Positions 14,090-22,592 of a stretch of DNA of 64,000 nt are shown here, in pieces (the first letter of the stretch is position 1; every line of letters starts with the position of its first letter). The position numbers and the translations under genes are program-made. Source of the stretch: PALSA-129 sp963842505. GTDB lineage: Bacteria > Acidobacteriota > Terriglobia > Bryobacterales > Bryobacteraceae. Below the pieces are notes generated by a model. It searched no databases, was not told the origin of the DNA, and was given only the letters and a program-made list of their open reading frames with translations. The DNA lies in contig CAWJGZ010000002.1 in the NCBI GenBank assembly GCA_963842505.1, positions 682,001 to 746,000 of the forward strand, given 5' to 3'.

Positions 14090-16242
14090 GGCTGCTTCTC
14101 CAGGTCTTTCACCTGGAGCCCCATATTCGCCCGGAAGCTCTTCACCATGGCCTCCGCGTACTTCCGTCCTCCCGCCGTAATCGAGATATGGAAGGGCAGC
14201 TTCAGCCCTTCCGTCTCGCGGTAGTCCGAGTAGGTCTCCGTCACCGCAACATTTCCCGTGGCCGTTGCCGTGTCGTACAACGCGCTCTGCGGCAACCCGG
14301 TCTTCGGGTCCATCACCAGCCGCACCACCTGCCCGCTCTTGTCGCTGATCTCCACTGTGACGTCGTCCACCGCCGTCACCGCGCGCCCTATCGTCCGGTC
14401 GCTCAGCAGCATGGGAAAGAAGGCCCGGAACTGGTCACCCTGCACTTGTTTCAATTGCGGACCTTCCAGCGGGCCGGTGCCCTCCGGCGTGGCGATCCAT
14501 CCTCTGACGCCGTCGATATACGCCGAAATTTTGCCCGCCGGCACCACGCTGTCCTGACGGAAATAGCCTGGGGCGATCCACCGGTCCGTCTCCGTTACCT
14601 GCATCCCGCCGGCGCTCGAGTCGAATTGGAAGCTCGCTTCCAAGGTGTAATCCTTCACCTCGGCCAGCTTTTCAGTCCCGCCGGCCGCGGCTTGCGCTCG
14701 CGCCAGAAGATCCTTGCCGTGCTGGCGGCTGGCTTCGTCCTCCAACGTCGCCACCGGTTTCGGCGCTACCGTCACCAACTCGATGGGCGTCACCGGCGCG
14801 CCCAGCCGCTCTAGCGGCTCATCGAAGGAGATTGGGTTCCCCACTACCACCAGCGTGAACTTGTCCGGATCCACGCGCTCCTTCGCCACGCGAAGCACGT
14901 CCGCCCGGGTCACCCCTTCCAGCGCCTTCTGGTACTGCTGCGTGAAATCCTTCGGATACCCGAAGTACTCGTACATCATCAGCCGCTCGATGGCTTTGGC
15001 TTTGGTGTCGAATGCGTACACCAGGCGGTCGAGCAGGCGGTCCTTAGCCGCCTTCAACTCCTCGTCGCTCACTTCCGCCGACCGGATGCCGGCCGCCTCG
15101 GCCCGCGCCGCACGCACGGCCTTTACCGTCTGGAAGGTCGGCACGCTGCCCGAAATCTGAAACAGTCCGGGGTGGTCGAAATTCGCCGCCCACGTAGCCG
15201 AGACGGTTCCGCCGGTCTCCTGCTTCAGCCGATGCCCTAACCGGCTCGCCGCTCCGCCTCCCAGCACCTCGGCCATCACTTCCAGCGCCGCGAAGTCACG
15301 CTCCCGCATCTCACCGCCCAGTGCGCCCATGGTGAATTGCGTGGTCGTCTCGTTCTTCTTCACCAGGTAGGTCGCCGCCGCCGGCCGGCTGCTCACTTTC
15401 GGGAAGTCCGCAACCGGCGCTTGGTCCGCCGTCCATCCGGCGAACAGTTCTTCGACCTTGGTTTTCATTTGCGCCGCGTCGAAATCGCCCCACACGGCCA
15501 GCATCGTATTCTTGGGAAAGTAGTAGCGCTTGTAGAAGCTCTGCAGGTCGCTGCGCGCGATGCGGTCCACGCCCCCAAATTCCAGCGGCCACCCGTACGG
15601 CGTGTCTTTGCCGTAAGCGGCGTCCGAAAGCTCCCGCCGCAGAACGAACGCGGTGTCCTCGTTGCCTCGCACGATGCTGGAGCGCAATTGCTGCCGGGCT
15701 TGCTCGACCTTGTCCTGGCGGAACTCCGGCTCCGTCAGCACTTCCTTGAACGCGCCCAGCAAGGCATCCGCGTTTTCCTCCAGGCCTGAAAACAAAACCG
15801 TCCCCGAACTCTCTCCGATATTTGAGTCCAACGTCGCCGCCATGTTCTCCAGCAGCAACGTCAATTGCTCGGAGGTGTGCGTCCGCGTGCCGCCCGTTCG
15901 CATCACCGCGCCGGTCAAAGCAGCCAGCCCCACGCGGTCCGGCGGATCGAACAGGTTCCCGGTCCGCACCACGGCGATGCCGTTGATCAGCGCCGCGTCG
16001 TGGTCCTCCACCAGGAAAACCCGCATGCCGTTGGCGAGCGTCAATGGCTCCATGGGCGGCGTCACGATGGCTTTCATCGGCGGATACTTCAGATCCTTGT
16101 ACGACGGCGCCGGCGCCGCGGCCGGCTTGGGCGCAGCCGCCTTGGAGACTGGTGCCACCTTCCGCGGAGGCGCTGGCGGCGCAACAACCTGCGCCATCGC
16201 CATCACCGCCGCGATTCCGAGCCCCGCTACGGCCGGCTTCAT
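14086..16242 (-). CDS. M16-fold (insulinase-like) protein without zinc motif, fused to a LolA-like domain
   Basis: 718 residues: signal peptide, a Pro/Ala-rich linker (about 20-50), two M16 half-domains (about 55-480) and a C-terminal LolA-like domain (about 510-718, beginning DYTLEASFQFDSS). Where active M16 peptidases have HxxEH after GLAHFLEH, this protein reads GLAALTGAVMRTGGT, so it cannot bind zinc in the usual way. Non-catalytic M16 subunits normally pair with an active one, but the neighbour at 16239 also lacks the motif. It overlaps the upstream gene by four bases. Confidence 0.85.
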   Translation of the reverse strand: MKPAVAGLGIAAVMAMAQVVAPPAPPRKVAPVSKAAAPKPAAAPAPSYKDLKYPPMKAIVTPPMEPLTLANGMRVFLVEDHDAALINGIAVVRTGNLFDPPDRVGLAALTGAVMRTGGTRTHTSEQLTLLLENMAATLDSNIGESSGTVLFSGLEENADALLGAFKEVLTEPEFRQDKVEQARQQLRSSIVRGNEDTAFVLRRELSDAAYGKDTPYGWPLEFGGVDRIARSDLQSFYKRYYFPKNTMLAVWGDFDAAQMKTKVEELFAGWTADQAPVADFPKVSSRPAAATYLVKKNETTTQFTMGALGGEMRERDFAALEVMAEVLGGGAASRLGHRLKQETGGTVSATWAANFDHPGLFQISGSVPTFQTVKAVRAARAEAAGIRSAEVSDEELKAAKDRLLDRLVYAFDTKAKAIERLMMYEYFGYPKDFTQQYQKALEGVTRADVLRVAKERVDPDKFTLVVVGNPISFDEPLERLGAPVTPIELVTVAPKPVATLEDEASRQHGKDLLARAQAAAGGTEKLAEVKDYTLEASFQFDSSAGGMQVTETDRWIAPGYFRQDSVVPAGKISAYIDGVRGWIATPEGTGPLEGPQLKQVQGDQFRAFFPMLLSDRTIGRAVTAVDDVTVEISDKSGQVVRLVMDPKTGLPQSALYDTATATGNVAVTETYSDYRETEGLKLPFHISITAGGRKYAEAMVKSFRANMGLQVKDLEKQP

Positions 16243-17756
16243 GGTTGGCCTCCCGTCCTGCCTGGCAGGGCTTCGCCACGAGCGTCCGGCGCCAGGTAGA
16301 CCACCGTGCGATTCGCCGGCGTGAAGTATCTAAGGGCCGCTCGCTCGACCGCCCCGGCGGTCACTTTGCTCGAATTGTCCAGTTCCCTGAACAGGCTCCG
16401 CCAATCTCCGTATTCCGCATAGTAAGCCGGCAGCAGCGCCGCCAGGTCCGCGTTGCTCTGGAGGCGCCGCAGCGCGTTCACGCGGATTTGCGCCTTCGCC
16501 CGCGCCAGAGCGTCCGCGCTCAACTCCCTGGTTTGCAACTGCCCCAGGACTCCGTTCAGCGCCTTCTGCACATCGTCCAGCGTGTGGCCGGGTGCGGGCG
16601 CCAGCAGGAACAGGAACAGGTTGGGATCGCGCCCCGCTGGAAAAGTCGCCCGCGCGGTCGCCACCTGGGCGATACCCTTCTCCACCAACTCGCCTTGCAT
16701 AATCCCCGTCCGCCCCGACAGCAGTGTCTGTATCACGTCCAGAGCCGCGTCGTCCCGGCTGCGCTCGTCCGGCCTCTTGTAGCCGATCGCCATCAGCCCT
16801 TGCGGCGATGCCCCCACCACCGCCGATTTCGTTCCCAACTGCGGCGGTTCCTCGGTGTGTAGCCTGGATGGCGCCGGCCGCGAGAGCATCGGGCCAAAGT
16901 ACTTGTCCGCCAGCAGCGCCGCGCCCGCAGGATACACGTCGCCCACAATCGCGATCACGATATTCCCCGGCGCATAGTATTTCGCGAAGAAAGCCTGCGC
17001 CTCCGCCACCCCCAGGTTGGCCACATCGCCCGGCCATCCATCCGGCGGATTGCGATATGGATGCGCCGCGAATGCTGTCGCCAGGAGCGCCGCTTCCACT
17101 CGCGGCAGCGCCTTCCCTTCCCCATTCAACTTGTGCTCCTCGGCTACCAGGTCGCGCTCCTTATAGAATTCCCGGAAGACTGGGTGCATCAACCGCTGCG
17201 ATTCCAGGACATACCACAACTCCACCTTGTTCGAAGGCAGCGTGTAGCTGTACTCGGTAGCGTCCGGCAGCGCTTTCACGCTCAGACCCGTCCCTCCGTT
17301 GTCTTGAATCACTCGCTCATAGGCATTCGGATCCACCCACGATTGCGCCCCTTCGAGCGCCATCCTCCATTGCGTGTCCAGCACTCCGGCCTTGCCGGCG
17401 TCCGCCATCAAACCCTTGTTGCGCTCCGCCTGCAACCGCCCGTGGGCCTGTTCGGCACCGTCCAGTGCCGTCTTTTCCGCTTCCCATCCCCGCGTCCCCA
17501 ACGTCTCGGTGCCCTTCATCATTACGCGCGAGACCAGGTTCGCCAGCCCCGTCTGCCCCGCCGGATCGTCCGCCGACCCCACCTTCACATACGTGTGAAA
17601 CGCGATGATCGCCGCATCATGCCGCTCCACCAGAATGAAGTGCAGTCCGTTCGGCAGGGTGAACTCACTCACCTTCCGTTCGAACTCGCTGAGCTTCTGC
17701 GCCGAAAGACACACCGCTCCCAAACACAGCAGAACACCCCAACCACTTACTCTCAC
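16239..17756 (-). CDS. M16-fold (insulinase-like) protein, zinc motif lost
   Basis: 505 residues from a GTG at 17756 that opens a signal peptide (VRVSGWGVLLCLGAVCLSAQ), with AAGGAG 12 bases upstream. The frame extends to 17990, but that part reads through a dispersed intergenic repeat. The two M16 half-domains are complete and the LPNGLHFILVERHDAA start is typical. The HxxEH helix reads GLANLVSRVMMKGT, with Asn, Ser and Arg at the three key positions. KERDLVAEEHKLNGEGK further on is conserved. First gene of an operon with the M16-LolA fusion and a LolA-like gene. It probably has a structural or binding role in the periplasm. Confidence 0.85.
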   Translation of the reverse strand: MRVSGWGVLLCLGAVCLSAQKLSEFERKVSEFTLPNGLHFILVERHDAAIIAFHTYVKVGSADDPAGQTGLANLVSRVMMKGTETLGTRGWEAEKTALDGAEQAHGRLQAERNKGLMADAGKAGVLDTQWRMALEGAQSWVDPNAYERVIQDNGGTGLSVKALPDATEYSYTLPSNKVELWYVLESQRLMHPVFREFYKERDLVAEEHKLNGEGKALPRVEAALLATAFAAHPYRNPPDGWPGDVANLGVAEAQAFFAKYYAPGNIVIAIVGDVYPAGAALLADKYFGPMLSRPAPSRLHTEEPPQLGTKSAVVGASPQGLMAIGYKRPDERSRDDAALDVIQTLLSGRTGIMQGELVEKGIAQVATARATFPAGRDPNLFLFLLAPAPGHTLDDVQKALNGVLGQLQTRELSADALARAKAQIRVNALRRLQSNADLAALLPAYYAEYGDWRSLFRELDNSSKVTAGAVERAALRYFTPANRTVVYLAPDARGEALPGRTGGQP

Positions 17757-18122
17757 GGCTTTTTCGCACTCCTTCACTTCTATAGAGAATAGCAGGACCT
17801 GTCGGCTGAGCCACCACCCAGGATCACCCTGCGGTCGTTCCCCTAGCCCGCTTTTCTCACCAGGTTTCGTCGCGAGGCGCGTCAGAAGGCTGCGGATACG
17901 AGGCGCGCGCCGCTCAGCGCGCACAGGCATACTTGAACAGTATGTCGAGCACGCTGAGCAAGCGCAACGAAGTAGACGCGGCCTGATCACGCGCCGCAGC
18001 AGAAAGCTGGTGAGAAATGCGGGCTAGACCCGTAAGTACTCCCCAGGTACCCGCATGACTGTCTTTGGTTGCGCGCCTCCTCGATAATAGAATTGCTTCA
18101 GACAAAACGAGACGACACTCTA
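17757..18122. other. 366-bp intergenic region holding a MITE-like repeat
   Basis: No gene is seen. It separates divergent M16-like and PilZ genes. Most of it is the inverted-repeat-bounded element at 17854-18017. The remainder (about 18060-18122) includes TAATAG upstream of the PilZ gene, which could be part of a promoter. Confidence 0.6.
17854..18017. repeat. MITE-like element with 11-bp terminal inverted repeats
   Basis: TTTCTCACCAG at 17854-17864 and its exact complement CTGGTGAGAAA at 18007-18017 bound a 164-bp non-coding segment. Inside are GCGCGC-CGCTCA-GCGCGC and ATACT-TGAAC-AGTAT hairpins. From memory, similar sequence recurs in Solibacter-type genomes as the source of spurious small ORFs; that needs checking. 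Confidence 0.6.
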
Positions 18123-18578
18123 ATGGAATCGATAAACGACTGGGATGGGCAACTCAAAGAAATGGAAGGAATTGCGGGTGATCGTCGCCTCGATCGCCGT
18201 TATGATTTGAAATTGGAATTGCGTTGGAAACTGATCCGCCGCCGCCGCCTTCTGGACAGCGGAACTGGCGCCAGTGTCGATCTTTCCAGCGGTGGTATCC
18301 TGTTCGATGCCGGCCGTCCCCTGCCGCTTGGTCTCAACATCGAACTCTCCATCACCTGGCCGGTGCTCCTGCGCAACACCGCCCCCCTGCAACTGGTCGT
18401 TTCCGGCCGCATTGTCCGCTCCGCGGGCACGCGCGTCGCCATCCAGATGGTGCAGCACGAATTTCGTACCATAGCCCAACCGGCTGAGCACCGTGCCATC
18501 GCCTCGGCCCACACCCGCACCCCACCGCCTCTCATGGCCGGTAATGGCTCTCACTTTGGGTTCAACAAGTTCCAGTAG
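18123..18578 (+). CDS. PilZ-domain protein (putative c-di-GMP binder)
   Basis: 151 residues from the ATG at 18123 (MESINDWDG). The PilZ motifs are present: an Arg-rich RxxxR element in DRRLDRRYDL (about residues 21-30) and DLSSGGILF (D-x-S-x-x-G) near residue 55, followed by the beta-barrel region to about 125. The tail is His/Pro-rich and disordered. It probably binds cyclic di-GMP and passes the signal to an unidentified partner. An upstream in-frame start at 18069 lacks support. Confidence 0.85.
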   Translation: MESINDWDGQLKEMEGIAGDRRLDRRYDLKLELRWKLIRRRRLLDSGTGASVDLSSGGILFDAGRPLPLGLNIELSITWPVLLRNTAPLQLVVSGRIVRSAGTRVAIQMVQHEFRTIAQPAEHRAIASAHTRTPPPLMAGNGSHFGFNKFQ

Positions 18579-18619
18579 ACGGCAATTCTATTAATCCTGA
18601 CGATCCCGGTCGCTCCGAT

Positions 18620-18665
18620 GTGGAACGGACATCCGCCCCGCGACGCCGGTTTTCCAGCCGGCGTC
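18620..18665 (+). repeat. REP-like palindromic repeat, copy 2
   Basis: Starts GTGGAAC and ends with the palindrome GCCGGTTTTCCAGCCGGC. The first palindrome is degenerate compared with copies at 11002 and 40387. It lies between convergent PilZ and M20 genes. Confidence 0.75.
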
Positions 18666-18736
18666 GCCAGCACGAAATGTGGGGCCGGCGCTTTCGCCTG
18701 CCCACTCCTATGCTCCTCTGGGGGAAACTCCCAGCC

Positions 18737-20095
18737 TCAGGCCAGGATCTCCAGGAAACGCGCCACGGAATCGATGCCGCGGTAGAAATTCGGCAGATGG
18801 AATTTCTCGTTGGGCGCGTGCAGATTGTCGTCCGGTAGCCCGAAGCCCATCATCACGCTGGGCACGCCCAGGTACTTGTCGAACACGCCCACAATCGGAA
18901 TCGACCCGCCCGACCTGATGTAAACGGTCTCCTTGCCGAAGACCAGCTTCATGGCTTCGGCCGCGGCATGGATGTATCGGTTGTCGGGGTCGGTGAGCGA
19001 CGGCGCTCCGGCGCTCAGCAGCTTCACTTCGGCGGTCACGCCTTTGGGACACACGGCTTTCACGGCCGCCTGCAATTGCGCGATGGATTCGTCCACGCGC
19101 TGGTCGCCCACCAGGCGCGTGCTGATCTTGGCGACCGCGCGCGCCGGGATCACGGTCTTGGCGCCTTCGCCCACAAAGCCGCCCTTGATGCCGTGGACCT
19201 CCAGCGTGGGCCGCGCCCACAGCCGCTGGAACAGGGGAATCTCGGGCTCGCCCACCAATTGCTTCGCGCCCATCTCCTTCTCGGTATACTCCTTCTCATC
19301 GAAGGGCAGGCGCGCCCAGGCCTCGAGTTCCTTGGCCGCTGGCGGTGCCACCCGATCGTAGAAGCCGGGGATCAGGATGTGGCCGTTGCGGTCCTTCAGG
19401 GCGCACAGAATCTCGGCGATGGCCATGATCGGGTTGGGCGCCGCGCCGCCATACGAGCCGGAATGCAGATCGTGATCGGCGCCCTGCACCGCCAGTTCGT
19501 AGTACACCAATCCGCGCAGGCCGATGCAGATAGTGGGCATCTCCGGTGCGAACATCTCGGTATCGCACACAATCGCGGCGTCCGCCTTCAGACGCGGCGG
19601 CTTGCTCTTCACATACCTCTCGATGTGTTCGCCGCCGGTCTCCTCTTCACCCTCCAGCAGGAACTTCACATTCACGGGAAGCTTGCCGTGGGTTTTCATC
19701 ACGCTTTCCACGGCCTTGATCTGGATGTAGACTTGGCCCTTGTCGTCGCAAGCGCCGCGGCAGAAGATGTCGTTGCCGCGGATGGTGGGCTCGAACGGGG
19801 GAGATTTCCACTCATCCAGCGGGTCCGGCGGCTGCACGTCGTAATGGCCGTAGAACAGCACGGTCGGCTTGCCCGGCGCGCCCAGCCATTCGCCATACAC
19901 CAGGGGATTGCCGCCCTTGGCATCTTCGATCAGCTCGGCCGAGGTCATCCCCGCGCCGAGCAACTCCTTCTTCGCGAACTCCGCCGCGCGCAGGATATCC
20001 GGCTTGTGCTCGGAAAGCGTGCTGATGCTGGGGATCCGAAGGAATGTTTTCAACCCTTCCAGAAATTCGGCTTGGTGTTCTTGAGAATATTTCAT
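18737..20095 (-). CDS. M20-family metallopeptidase (dipeptidase)
   Basis: 452 residues from the ATG at 20095, which has TTGGAG six bases upstream; a GTG at 20113 would overlap the OPT gene. Metal ligands of M20 dipeptidases: His in FYGHYDVQPP, bridging Asp in GACDDKGQ, catalytic Glu in LEGEEETGG, Asp in CDTEMF and the C-terminal His in PNEKFHLP. The lid domain lies between about 190 and 330. It is an intracellular di-/tripeptidase. It follows an OPT-family transporter with a 14-base gap, which suggests uptake and cleavage of peptides by one operon. Confidence 0.93.
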   Translation of the reverse strand: MKYSQEHQAEFLEGLKTFLRIPSISTLSEHKPDILRAAEFAKKELLGAGMTSAELIEDAKGGNPLVYGEWLGAPGKPTVLFYGHYDVQPPDPLDEWKSPPFEPTIRGNDIFCRGACDDKGQVYIQIKAVESVMKTHGKLPVNVKFLLEGEEETGGEHIERYVKSKPPRLKADAAIVCDTEMFAPEMPTICIGLRGLVYYELAVQGADHDLHSGSYGGAAPNPIMAIAEILCALKDRNGHILIPGFYDRVAPPAAKELEAWARLPFDEKEYTEKEMGAKQLVGEPEIPLFQRLWARPTLEVHGIKGGFVGEGAKTVIPARAVAKISTRLVGDQRVDESIAQLQAAVKAVCPKGVTAEVKLLSAGAPSLTDPDNRYIHAAAEAMKLVFGKETVYIRSGGSIPIVGVFDKYLGVPSVMMGFGLPDDNLHAPNEKFHLPNFYRGIDSVARFLEILA

Positions 20096-20109
20096 AATGT
20101 CTCCAAAGC

Positions 20110-22134
20110 TCACATAATTGCGGTCGGTGGCGCGGGCTCATCGGGCCGGCCCGCATTGGCCAGCGGCAGCCGGATCATCAGCACCGCCAGTGCCGCCATC
20201 ACGGCTATGGCCAGCCAGTTGGTTCCAGCCCAGGTCCAGTCCGGCAGGATCTTGCAAGCACAACTCTTCTCCGCCGCGCGGAAGCCGGCCACCACCAGTC
20301 CGCACAACGCCTCGCCCGCGATCAACCCCGCGGCCGTCAGTATTCCGGCGTTCTCGATGCGGGCCTTCTGCGCTTCATTGAAGTTACCTTTGTTGCGGTA
20401 CTTGTCCGTCAACCAGCGGAAGATGCCGCCCACAAAAATGGCGAAGGTGGTCTCCAGCGGTAGGTACATACCCACGGAGAACAGCATGGGACTCTTTACC
20501 TGCACCATGATCAAACCGAATCCCATGAAGATGCCGACCACCACCAGCGGCCACGCCATGTTGCCGCCCACGATGCCCTGCGCCAGCGACGCCATCAGTC
20601 CCGCCTGCGGCGCGGGAAGGTCGTGCGTGCCGAAGGTGTAGGCGCGGTGCAGCCACATCAGCGGGAAGAACAACGCCATGCTGCAAGCCGCGATGCCTAA
20701 CAGATCGCCGATCTGCATCTTGGCGGGCGTGCCGCCCAGAATGAACCCGGCCTTCAGGTCCTGGAGCATTTCGCCCGCCACCGCCGAGGACACACACACC
20801 ACGGCAGCCACACCGAGCACCGCGGCGATGCCCGCGTTGCCGCGCAGCCCCAGAGCCACCATCAGCAGGGCGGCCACCACCAGGGTACACAGCGTCAAGC
20901 CGGAAACCGGGTTGTTGGACGAGCCGATCATGCCCACCAGGTTGCCGGAAACGGCCGCGAAGAAGAAACCGAGCACGATCATGACAACCGCCGCCACCAC
21001 CGCTCCGGGGATCTGCCCGGCGAAGTAGTAGTACAGCGCCACCATGCAAACGAAGACCGCGGCCATGCCGCCGAACACCACCTTGCTGCTCAAATCCCGC
21101 TGCGTGCGCCCGGTGGATTCATATCCCGCGGCGGATTTTTTCAGGTCCGCCACTGCACGCTTCATGCCGATGCCGAGGTTCTTGCGCATGCGGAACAGGG
21201 TGTACGACGCGCCCACCATCATGCCGCCCACCGCGATGGGGCGCACGATGTGATACCAGATGGCGCCCGCGGTCTTGGCCCAATCGCCTTGGCTGGTGCC
21301 GCTGGTCCCCAACTGAGGACCCAGGAAGAACGCCAGCAGCGGAACCAGCAGCCCCCAGGCGAAGACGCCGCCGGCGAAGTTCAGCGCGCCCAGGGTTGGC
21401 CCGATGATGTATCCAACGCCCAGATACGCGGGACTGATGGCCGGGGCGGAGAACGTCGTCATGGCGCCGGCCGGCACGGTGGGCGAACCAGCCGCGCGCG
21501 TCAGCTTGACCATGCTCTTTCCCAACTCACCGACGTGCACCACGAAGTCTTTGCTGGCGGCGAATACGTTCAGCGCGCCCAGGAAGAATGTCACCGCTCC
21601 GATTCCCATGTTGGCAAACAGAATCTTGGCGGCTTTGGCGCCTTGCTGTCCGGCTTTATGAATCTCCGCGGCAGCGACCGATTCGGGAAACGGAAGATCC
21701 GGATCTTCGACCATGACTCGCCGCAGCAGCGTGACGAACAGGATGCCCAGCGTGCCGCCGACCGCCATCAGGCCCACCGATTTCCAGTAGCCGTGCTCCA
21801 TGTCGAACGCCGGCCAGACGCCCGAAAGCACGAACGCCGGGATCGTGAACACCGCGCCGGCGGCCACCGCCTCGCCGATGGAGCCGATGGTACGGGCAAT
21901 GTTCTCTTCCAGAATCGAGCCCTTCATCAGCCGCAGGATGGCCATCCCGATTACCGCCGCGGGATAGGTGGCCGCGATCGTCATGCCGGCGCGCAGGCCC
22001 AGATAAAGGTTGGCGGCGCCGAGGACTACACTCATCGCCAAACCCAACAAAATGGCACGCAGTGTGAACTCGCGTAGGTTGGTTTTATCCGGCACGTACG
22101 ACCGGAATTTCTGTTCCGTCCGAGGAGGTGTCAT
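20110..22134 (-). CDS. OPT-family oligopeptide transporter
   Basis: 674 residues with about 14-16 membrane helices. Characteristic segments are ANLYLGLRAGMTIAATYPAAVIG near the N terminus, SNNPVSGLTLCTLVV in the middle and GGIFRWLTDKY near the C terminus, as in bacterial OPT proteins. It probably imports oligopeptides with protons; some relatives move metal chelates. It starts inside the end of the YqeY-like gene (ATGA overlap) and precedes an M20 dipeptidase. Confidence 0.93.
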   Translation of the reverse strand: MTPPRTEQKFRSYVPDKTNLREFTLRAILLGLAMSVVLGAANLYLGLRAGMTIAATYPAAVIGMAILRLMKGSILEENIARTIGSIGEAVAAGAVFTIPAFVLSGVWPAFDMEHGYWKSVGLMAVGGTLGILFVTLLRRVMVEDPDLPFPESVAAAEIHKAGQQGAKAAKILFANMGIGAVTFFLGALNVFAASKDFVVHVGELGKSMVKLTRAAGSPTVPAGAMTTFSAPAISPAYLGVGYIIGPTLGALNFAGGVFAWGLLVPLLAFFLGPQLGTSGTSQGDWAKTAGAIWYHIVRPIAVGGMMVGASYTLFRMRKNLGIGMKRAVADLKKSAAGYESTGRTQRDLSSKVVFGGMAAVFVCMVALYYYFAGQIPGAVVAAVVMIVLGFFFAAVSGNLVGMIGSSNNPVSGLTLCTLVVAALLMVALGLRGNAGIAAVLGVAAVVCVSSAVAGEMLQDLKAGFILGGTPAKMQIGDLLGIAACSMALFFPLMWLHRAYTFGTHDLPAPQAGLMASLAQGIVGGNMAWPLVVVGIFMGFGLIMVQVKSPMLFSVGMYLPLETTFAIFVGGIFRWLTDKYRNKGNFNEAQKARIENAGILTAAGLIAGEALCGLVVAGFRAAEKSCACKILPDWTWAGTNWLAIAVMAALAVLMIRLPLANAGRPDEPAPPTAIM

Positions 22135-22577
22135 TGTAATCTGGACCTCACTTTATCACTTAGCGCTTTGCCGTCAACCATCTTGCCCTTCAGTTTGGCC
22201 TGCACGGCTTTCATGACCAGTCCCATCTGCTTCATCGCGGTGGCGCCGGTCTCAGCCAATGCTTCGGCGATGGCGGCGTCAATCTCTTCCTCGCTGGCGC
22301 CCGCCGGCAGGTAACTTTCGATGAGCTTGCGCTCGGCCTCTTCCTTATCCGCCTGTTCCGGGCGGCCGCCCTTGCGGAACATCTCGGCGGCATCGATGCG
22401 CTGCTTCATCAGCGTTTTCAATACTTGCATCTCGGCCGCTTCGTCGAGCGGCTTGGGCGAATCCACCTTCATCTTCATGAGCGCGGCCTTGATCATGCGA
22501 AGTGCGCTCAACCGCGCCTCTTCTCTGCCTTTCATGGCCGCCACCATGTCCCGCTGCACTTGATCGATGAGTGGCAT
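22131..22577 (-). CDS. GatB/YqeY-domain protein
   Basis: 148 residues from MPLIDQVQRDMVAAMKG at 22577. The start at 22625 would overlap the divergent aminotransferase. The YqeY domain is complete: LSALRMIKAAL, RKGGRPEQADKEEAERKLIESYLP and MGLVMKAVQAKLKGKMVDGK. The fold resembles the tRNA-binding tail of GatB; the role in the cell is uncertain. It is coupled by a four-base overlap to the OPT transporter. Only 15 bases separate its start from the divergent aminotransferase. Confidence 0.92.
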   Translation of the reverse strand: MPLIDQVQRDMVAAMKGREEARLSALRMIKAALMKMKVDSPKPLDEAAEMQVLKTLMKQRIDAAEMFRKGGRPEQADKEEAERKLIESYLPAGASEEEIDAAIAEALAETGATAMKQMGLVMKAVQAKLKGKMVDGKALSDKVRSRLQ

Positions 22578-22592
22578 GATCTGATATTCTAG

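Noticed and set aside
17757..17990. N-terminal extension of the first M16-like protein
   Set aside because: It reads through the MITE-like element and is Arg/Cys-rich; the GTG at 17756 directly opens a signal peptide.
18968..20641. 557-codon plus-strand frame opposite the M20 and OPT genes
   Set aside because: His/Gln/Arg-rich shadow frame spanning two genes with clear catalytic motifs on the other strand; no ribosome site.
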